DNA of 64,000 nucleotides from Vreelandella zhanjiangensis DSM 21076 (GTDB lineage: Bacteria; Pseudomonadota; Gammaproteobacteria; Pseudomonadales; Halomonadaceae), in contig NZ_KB898646.1 of the NCBI RefSeq assembly GCF_000377665.1, forward strand, positions 744,001-808,000. Reading direction: 5' to 3'. The stretch's first letter is position 1. Every line of letters starts with the position of its first letter. Of the stretch, positions 59,061-64,000 are shown in pieces. The translations under genes and the position numbers were made by a program. The notes beneath the pieces are model-generated. The model did not search any database and was not told where the DNA came from. It saw only the letters and a program-made list of their open reading frames with translations.

Positions 59061-59308
59061 AACCGGGTGTTTTCCTTAATCAGCAGCGTTAATGAGCACC
59101 ATGCCGTTTTAAATTCCATGTGTTTATTTTACTAGGGTTATCAGTATGGCGATATGATTCATGAAATTCAAGATAATAAGAGTAATCTTGAATTTATTCA
59201 TATATTAATAAATATTATTACGTATTACATATAACGTAATTATTGTGTTTGTAAGCAATTACGCAGAAAATAACGTTATTAAGCAGGCTATTCAGGAAGA
59301 CAAAGAGC
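59061..59308. promoter_or_regulatory. Palindrome-rich AT-rich spacer between recombinase and KfrA-like genes
   Basis: Three symmetric elements lie here. AAATTCAAGAT (59164-59174) and ATCTTGAATTT (59185-59195) are a perfect 11-base inverted repeat with a 10-base gap. ATTACGT (59217-59223) and ACGTAAT (59234-59240) form a 7-base inverted repeat, again with a 10-base gap. AATAACGTTATT (59269-59280) is a perfect 12-base palindrome 28 bases before the KfrA-like start. The region must hold both promoters. KfrA of plasmid RK2 binds its own promoter, so these may be operators; recombinase sites are another option. Confidence 0.7.
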
Positions 59309-60340
59309 ATGGCGCGCAGTGGCATTCAGTACAGTGATGTTCAGCAGGCAATTGATACGCTCCTAACCCGAGGTGACACGCCAAGCGTGCAAAGAATCCG
59401 TGAGGTATTAGGAACCGGAAGCTTTACTACGATTAGTGAACACTTCCGCCATTGGCGCACCGAACGTGAGCAGAACAGGGATATCCCGCCGCCTAAAGGC
59501 GTTCCTGAAGTTGTGGTTAACGTGGCCAGTGAGCTATGGCGTGAAGCGCAGGATGTCGCTAACCAGGCGCTGGCCCACTATCGGGAGGAGGCAAACCGTC
59601 AGGTAGAAGAAGCCCAGCAAGCGGCTGTCGATGCCGCCCACCTGGCCGCAAACGCTGAGCAGCGTGAGAGCGCTCTGGCCGACCATCTCCGCCATACAGA
59701 GCAGCGCCTGGAAGCACTTAACCGCGAATTTGCCGCGAGCCAGGCAAATGAACAGCATTTGCTAAAAGCTGCTAATGAGGCACGGGCAGAAAGCCAGCAG
59801 CTGAAAAAAGCCCACGAAGCACTGCAGCAACACAATGCGACGCTGACTCAGCAGCATGTCGCTGAGTTAAAAGATCAGCAGAGCGCCTGGGAAAAACGCT
59901 TGGCTCAAGAAGAACAGCGCAATGAAAACGCCGAGGGAAGGTTAATGACAATGCTGGACGAAGCTCGTCAAGAGCGCGCCCAGGAAGAAAAATCCTCGCA
60001 GAAACGTCTGCATCAGAAACAGCAGCGCATTGAGGCGTTAACCGAGGAGCTAAAGCTTAATCGCAACGATCTACTTGAACAGCAGACTCAGGCAACCAAA
60101 TACGCGCAACAATCAAGAGAGCTTGCGCAGCACATTACGACATTGGAAGAGCGCCTTGCCTCACTAACCCAGCAATTGACTGACGCTCAGGCTAGCCACA
60201 AGCAGCAAGCAGAACAGGTAAATATCGAGCGCGAGTGGCAGATTAAAATGGGCCAACAAATGGCCGCACTACAGCAACAGCTTTCTGAACTACCTGCGTC
60301 TATAAACGTCAGAGAAAAGCAGCCCAAAAGCGATGAGTAA
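59309..60340 (+). CDS. KfrA-like DNA-binding coiled-coil protein
   Basis: The 343-residue protein begins with a KfrA-type N-terminal DNA-binding domain (about 1-85: GIQYSDVQQAIDTLL, TPSVQRIREVLGTGSFTTISEHFRHWR), followed by an almost unbroken Gln-, Ala- and Glu-rich coiled coil (about 90-330). Plasmid KfrA proteins autoregulate and take part in plasmid partition or structure. On a chromosome the role is unknown. AGGAAGAC lies upstream of the ATG. Confidence 0.85.
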   Translation: MARSGIQYSDVQQAIDTLLTRGDTPSVQRIREVLGTGSFTTISEHFRHWRTEREQNRDIPPPKGVPEVVVNVASELWREAQDVANQALAHYREEANRQVEEAQQAAVDAAHLAANAEQRESALADHLRHTEQRLEALNREFAASQANEQHLLKAANEARAESQQLKKAHEALQQHNATLTQQHVAELKDQQSAWEKRLAQEEQRNENAEGRLMTMLDEARQERAQEEKSSQKRLHQKQQRIEALTEELKLNRNDLLEQQTQATKYAQQSRELAQHITTLEERLASLTQQLTDAQASHKQQAEQVNIEREWQIKMGQQMAALQQQLSELPASINVREKQPKSDE

Positions 60341-60537
60341 ATTACTTAAAACCTAACGGCCAACCTGAACATTTAAGGCATTTGCGTTGAAATCTAATTT
60401 ACGCCTTGAGGCATTACCTAGGCTATTTATAGAAAAGGCATTATGTCTAGATCCACTTATCAATGGCCCGTCACTTTTAGAGCCACTCAGCGCGTTGTCG
60501 CTCTACGCGACAAGTGATGACTGGCCGGAGCATCACC

Positions 60538-61563
60538 ATGCTGATCAAAATTGCCAAGCCCAGTGATTTGCACGAATCGGAGGTTACTCCTGAGTCGATC
60601 TATCTATCGCGCAGACGCTTTATGGGTGGGCTTGCGGGCCTCGGCGCCGGTTTAGCGTTAGCAGGCAATGCCACCGCCCAGGAGCAGCCGTCTGACTATG
60701 CCGATGTTCCTGAAGGGGATGCTCCTGAATGGTTCAAGGCCAAACGTGATGCGGCCGAATGGCAAGCTATCGTGCCTAGCGACCCAAGCCAGGACAAAAT
60801 GGCGCCCTTTGCCGATGCCAGCGGCTATAACAATTTTTTCGAGTTTGGTACCGGCAAAAGCGACCCTGCCCGAAAAGCGGGATCATTGATCACCCAGCCC
60901 TGGAGCGTGGTGATTGATGGTGAAGTAAATAACGCCGGACGCTTCGCCCTTGAAGATATCGCCAAGCCATCCCAATTTGAAGAGCGTATTTACCGGCTAC
61001 GCTGCGTGGAAGCTTGGTCGATGGTCATTCCCTGGCTGGGCATCTCGCTTGCCGACGTTATACAGCGCGCAGAACCAACGTCAAAGGCCAAGTACGTACG
61101 TTTTGAAACGCTGGTGGATCCTGAGCAGATGCCGGGTCAGCGCTCCTCTTTTGGCCTGATCGACTGGCCCTATGTGGAGGGTCTACGCCTTGATGAGGCG
61201 ATGCACCCGCTTAGTTTTCTCGCCATGGGTATGTACGGCCGGGAGCTTCCCAATCAAAACGGTGCACCGCTGCGCCTGGTAGTGCCTTGGAAGTATGGTT
61301 TTAAAAGCATCAAGTCGATTGTGCGCATTTCACTGGTTGAGGAGGAGCCGCTTAATTCGTGGCAGCAAATCGCCGCCAATGAATATGGTTTTTATGCCAA
61401 CGTGAATCCAGAAGTCGATCATCCCCGCTGGAGCCAGGCAACCGAGCGCCGCTTACCTAACAGCCTGTTCAATACCAATATCATCGATACGCGCATGTTC
61501 AATGGTTATGGCGATGAAGTAGCCAGCTTATACGCTGACATGGATCTTCGGACCCACTACTAA
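60538..61563 (+). CDS. msrP: MsrP, periplasmic methionine sulfoxide reductase (molybdopterin)
   Basis: MsrP/YedY (341 aa) repairs oxidised methionines in periplasmic proteins with a molybdenum cofactor. It has a twin-arginine signal (SRRRFMGG, residues 24-31; cleavage after ATA near 47), the molybdenum-ligand cysteine in YRLRCVEAWSMVIPW, and KYGFKSIKSIVRI. GGAG precedes the ATG at 60538. The start of msrQ overlaps its stop by one base, giving the usual pair. Confidence 0.95.
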   Translation: MLIKIAKPSDLHESEVTPESIYLSRRRFMGGLAGLGAGLALAGNATAQEQPSDYADVPEGDAPEWFKAKRDAAEWQAIVPSDPSQDKMAPFADASGYNNFFEFGTGKSDPARKAGSLITQPWSVVIDGEVNNAGRFALEDIAKPSQFEERIYRLRCVEAWSMVIPWLGISLADVIQRAEPTSKAKYVRFETLVDPEQMPGQRSSFGLIDWPYVEGLRLDEAMHPLSFLAMGMYGRELPNQNGAPLRLVVPWKYGFKSIKSIVRISLVEEEPLNSWQQIAANEYGFYANVNPEVDHPRWSQATERRLPNSLFNTNIIDTRMFNGYGDEVASLYADMDLRTHY

Positions 61564-62189
61564 TGCCCATGCCGACTTATTTTATTACGCTATGGCGAGT
61601 AGGCGTTTTCATTAGTGCTTTAGTACCCTTGGGCTGGTGGAGCTTGCAGGTTGCCAATAATATGGCGGGCCCAGAACCTGGGCGCTATTTGCTGTTAAAT
61701 ATTGGCCAGGCCGCTTTATGGCTACTGCTGCTCACCTTGACGCTTACACCACTGACCAAGCTGACACGCTGGAAAGGTTTTAGCGTTATCCGCCGTCAGC
61801 TGGGCCTTTGGACGCTCGCCTACGCGTTTTTACACCTGATGTGCTATGTACTGTTTATTCTGGGGCTTGACTGGGCCCAGCTAGGCAGTGAAATCATTAA
61901 ACGACCGTACATCATCGTGGGCATGCTAGCACTGTTAGGCTTAGCCGTCCTTGGCGCCACGTCCAACCGCTGGGCTATGCGCAAACTGGGCAAGCGCTGG
62001 AAAACGCTGCATAAGCTTATCTACGTTATATTAGCGCTGGTGCTGCTGCATTTCTTATGGATAGTACGTGCCGATATGCAGGAGTGGTTTTTATACGCCA
62101 TGGCAGGCGCGCTATTAATGTGCCTAAGGATTCCTGCCATATCACGCATGTTGCCCAAGATACGCCAACGGCTGAAGCACTTCGCATAA
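61563..62189 (+). CDS. msrQ: MsrQ, haem membrane subunit of MsrPQ
   Basis: MsrQ/YedZ (208 aa) is a b-haem membrane protein with about six helices that passes electrons from quinones to MsrP. Haem-ligand histidines lie in YAFLHLMCYV, the KTLHKLIYV segment and ALVLLHFLW. RWKGFSVIRRQLGLW and NRWAMRKLGKRWKTLHKL are family stretches. Translation is coupled to msrP. Confidence 0.93.
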   Translation: MPMPTYFITLWRVGVFISALVPLGWWSLQVANNMAGPEPGRYLLLNIGQAALWLLLLTLTLTPLTKLTRWKGFSVIRRQLGLWTLAYAFLHLMCYVLFILGLDWAQLGSEIIKRPYIIVGMLALLGLAVLGATSNRWAMRKLGKRWKTLHKLIYVILALVLLHFLWIVRADMQEWFLYAMAGALLMCLRIPAISRMLPKIRQRLKHFA

Positions 62190-62217
62190 TTAATCTGTAT
62201 AGCCAATCTGCTTAAGT

Positions 62218-62245
62218 AAAAAGGCCACCGCTTGGGTGGCCTTTG
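62218..62245. terminator. Bidirectional terminator, msrQ / BCCT gene
   Basis: GGCCACC (62223-62229) and GGTGGCC (62235-62241) form a 7-bp stem with a 5-base loop. A runs of A and T flank it, so it can serve the converging msrQ and transporter transcripts. Confidence 0.85.
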
Positions 62246-62276
62246 TGTAGTTAGCTTAAGTGCATGTTTACATGCT

Positions 62277-63989
62277 TTAGGTTTTCTCTTGATAGCCTTC
62301 ATCATCGGTTACTTCCCATGAGCCCTCTTCTGTCCAGGGGTCATTTTCCGGGAACTCCTCTATATTGATCTCCGGCTCTTCGTAATTGGGTTGATAGCGC
62401 AAATCATACTGCGCCGCTCGCACCATGGAAATCATCAGGAGTAGCGCAATCAGCAACAGCGGCACCCCGCTCACAATACTCGCCGTTTGCAGGGTTTCAA
62501 GGCCGCCCAAAAAGAGTAGCGACATGGGTAATAGTGAAAGCGTGAATGCCCAGAACAGGCGATGCCAACGTGCAGGCTCCTTATCCAGATTCTTTTCCGC
62601 AGCGGATGACAGAATATAAGCAATCGAGTCAAACGTCGTCGCGGTGAAAATAGACAGCAGAATCACCACCGCCAAGGTGACCAACCAGGAAAGCGGCAGT
62701 TCAGCGAGTACCGCATAGAAAGCCACGTTCGCTGACTGATCGTTCATCAACTGGACGACATCCAGCGTGCCTGATAGCTGCAGATAAAGTCCATAGTTAC
62801 CCAGAATGATAAAAAACAGCGCGCAGCCTAAGGAACCAAAGAAAATCGAGCCCGCTACCATGGTCTTGATCCGCCGCCCCTTGGAAATACGCGCAATAAA
62901 CAGACCCACGGTGGGCGCAAACACCAGCCACCATGCCCAGTAAAAAATCGTCCATGCCTGCCGGAAGCCGGTTTCTTCAAAGCCATCAAAGCGGCCAAAC
63001 GGCTCTGTCCAGGTCGCCATCTGAATCAGGTTGCTGAGCATTAAACCGATCGAGTTGAGCCCTGTATCCAGAATAAATACGGTAGGACCTACCGTAAGCA
63101 CAAACAGCAGTACCGCCAGGCCGAGCCACATGTTGATATCGGAGAGCATCTCAATGCCCCCTTTCAAGCCCCGCCAGGCACTGATGGCAAATAATGCTGT
63201 GGTACCCACCAATACCCCAATCTGACTGACTGAGTTAGGGGTAAAGCCAAACAGGTTGCCTAACCCCTGGTTAATCAGCGGCACCAAAATACCTAATGAG
63301 GTCGCTCCACCGCCCAGCATGCCAAAGATAAACAGGATATCGATAATGTTACCCAGCCAACTACGCGCGAGCTTCTCACCCAAAACCGGCCGGATCGCTT
63401 CACTGATACGCAGCACCTTGTGCTTACGCACATGGAGGAAGTAGGCCATAGGCAGTGCCGGCACAAGATAAATAGACCAAGCGATAGGCCCCCAGTGGAA
63501 CATGCCATAGGTAGCCGCCCATGCCGTCGCTTCCTCGGAGAAGGGCTCAACATGAAACGGTGGGTTCTGCAGATAATACATCCACTCGACCATGCCCCAG
63601 AAAACCACCGCGCCCCCAATCCCTGCCGCGAACAGCATGGCGCCCCATGAAAATAGCGAGAATTCAGGCTCAGCATCGACATCGCCGAGTTTGATCTGGC
63701 CAATATCACTAAACACGATGTAAATCATGAATCCCAGTGACGCGATGCCCATTGTTTGGTAAAGCATGCCCAGGTTTTGAGTGACAAACCCTTGCGCAGC
63801 CATTACCCATACGCGGCCCATTTCAGGAAAGATAATTAATGGCAGCGTGACGATTAGCAGCAGGCCTAGTGAGCCAAAAAAGATAGGCTTATGAATATTT
63901 GAAAATGCGCGCTGAATATTAATGGTGGTGTCTCCTTGGGAATAGTCGCTTGCCGGGCACCCACCACCGGCATCGAGCTGTACGCTCAA
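62277..63989 (-). CDS. BCCT-family betaine/choline/carnitine-type transporter
   Basis: The protein (up to 570 aa) has about twelve membrane helices and BCCT marks: FAAGIGGAVVFWGMVEWMYY in helix 3 and the AWTIFYWAWWLVFAPTVGLFIARISKGR segment with the signature tryptophans, then an acidic C-terminal tail (about 530-570). It should import betaine-type compatible solutes with Na+ or H+. The start is unclear. A TTG at 63989 opens the frame given here, but the only good ribosome site, AAGGAG (63932-63937), lies eight bases before an in-frame ATT at 63923, just upstream of IQRAFSNIHKP. The frame has no stop before the window edge. Confidence 0.88.
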   Translation of the reverse strand: MSVQLDAGGGCPASDYSQGDTTINIQRAFSNIHKPIFFGSLGLLLIVTLPLIIFPEMGRVWVMAAQGFVTQNLGMLYQTMGIASLGFMIYIVFSDIGQIKLGDVDAEPEFSLFSWGAMLFAAGIGGAVVFWGMVEWMYYLQNPPFHVEPFSEEATAWAATYGMFHWGPIAWSIYLVPALPMAYFLHVRKHKVLRISEAIRPVLGEKLARSWLGNIIDILFIFGMLGGGATSLGILVPLINQGLGNLFGFTPNSVSQIGVLVGTTALFAISAWRGLKGGIEMLSDINMWLGLAVLLFVLTVGPTVFILDTGLNSIGLMLSNLIQMATWTEPFGRFDGFEETGFRQAWTIFYWAWWLVFAPTVGLFIARISKGRRIKTMVAGSIFFGSLGCALFFIILGNYGLYLQLSGTLDVVQLMNDQSANVAFYAVLAELPLSWLVTLAVVILLSIFTATTFDSIAYILSSAAEKNLDKEPARWHRLFWAFTLSLLPMSLLFLGGLETLQTASIVSGVPLLLIALLLMISMVRAAQYDLRYQPNYEEPEINIEEFPENDPWTEEGSWEVTDDEGYQEKT

Positions 63990-64000
63990 TCGACGTCCAT

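Overview
The window is a stretch of chromosome from a moderately halophilic gammaproteobacterium, most probably a member of the Halomonadaceae (Halomonas or Vreelandella type). The evidence is a complete ectoine operon (ectABC), a BCCT compatible-solute carrier, a 3-hydroxybutyrate dehydrogenase as expected of a PHB producer, and housekeeping proteins and gene order (ruvCAB-ybgC-tolQRAB-pal-cpoB, yciK/mupP/ubiG) that resemble Pseudomonas and its relatives. Genes are dense, mostly standard, and use ATG, GTG and TTG starts. There is no CRISPR array, rRNA, intact prophage or recognisable insertion sequence.

Layout. 1-4.2 kb: end of a DUF1338-type gene, a glutaredoxin, 3-hydroxybutyrate dehydrogenase, and a RegB/RegA-type redox two-component system with a small membrane protein. 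4.2-7.1 kb: pyrC, mtn and folD, with a 14-bp tandem repeat between the last two. 7.2-7.8 kb: four tRNAs (Pro, Arg, His, His) behind a strong promoter, then about 0.5 kb of AT-rich DNA without genes. 8.3-10.7 kb: a DadA-like oxidase, a YjfB-like small protein and a secreted acidic protein made of three repeats. 10.8-28 kb: translation, repair and metabolism (prfC, tatD-like, ygfZ, osmC-like, uvrB, nei, class I fumarase, cls, a HypT-like regulator, nadM-Nudix, yihY, acyP, a 2-hydroxyacid dehydrogenase, an FmdB-like protein, aspS). 28-36 kb: ruvCAB and the whole Tol-Pal operon. 36-38 kb: yciK, mupP and ubiG. 38.4-46.7 kb: a UDP-sugar dehydrogenase homologue without its catalytic cysteine, a membrane coiled-coil protein, and tamA-tamB. 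46.7-49.7 kb: msrA, carbonic anhydrase and glutathione reductase. 49.8-52.3 kb: ectABC. 52.7-56.1 kb: a three-gene module of retropepsin-like lipoprotein, inactive transglutaminase with seven membrane helices, and ATP-grasp ligase. 56.1-57.8 kb: zur-like, hisI, yidD and sufE-like. 57.9-60.3 kb: a divergent tyrosine-recombinase / KfrA-like pair around a palindrome-rich AT-rich spacer. 60.5-64 kb: msrPQ and the BCCT transporter.

The genes fit a cell built around osmotic and oxidative stress: ectoine synthesis and betaine-type uptake on one side, and glutaredoxin, glutathione reductase, MsrA, MsrPQ, OsmC-like and HypT-like proteins on the other. Envelope upkeep is provided by Tol-Pal, TamAB, MupP and Cls. 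The best candidates for poorly described biology are the aspartic-protease / inactive-transglutaminase / ATP-grasp module beside ectABC, the recombinase-KfrA pair, the cysteine-less Ugd homologue upstream of tamAB, and the triple-repeat acidic secreted protein. All assignments come from reading the sequence and from remembered family motifs; no database search was run.
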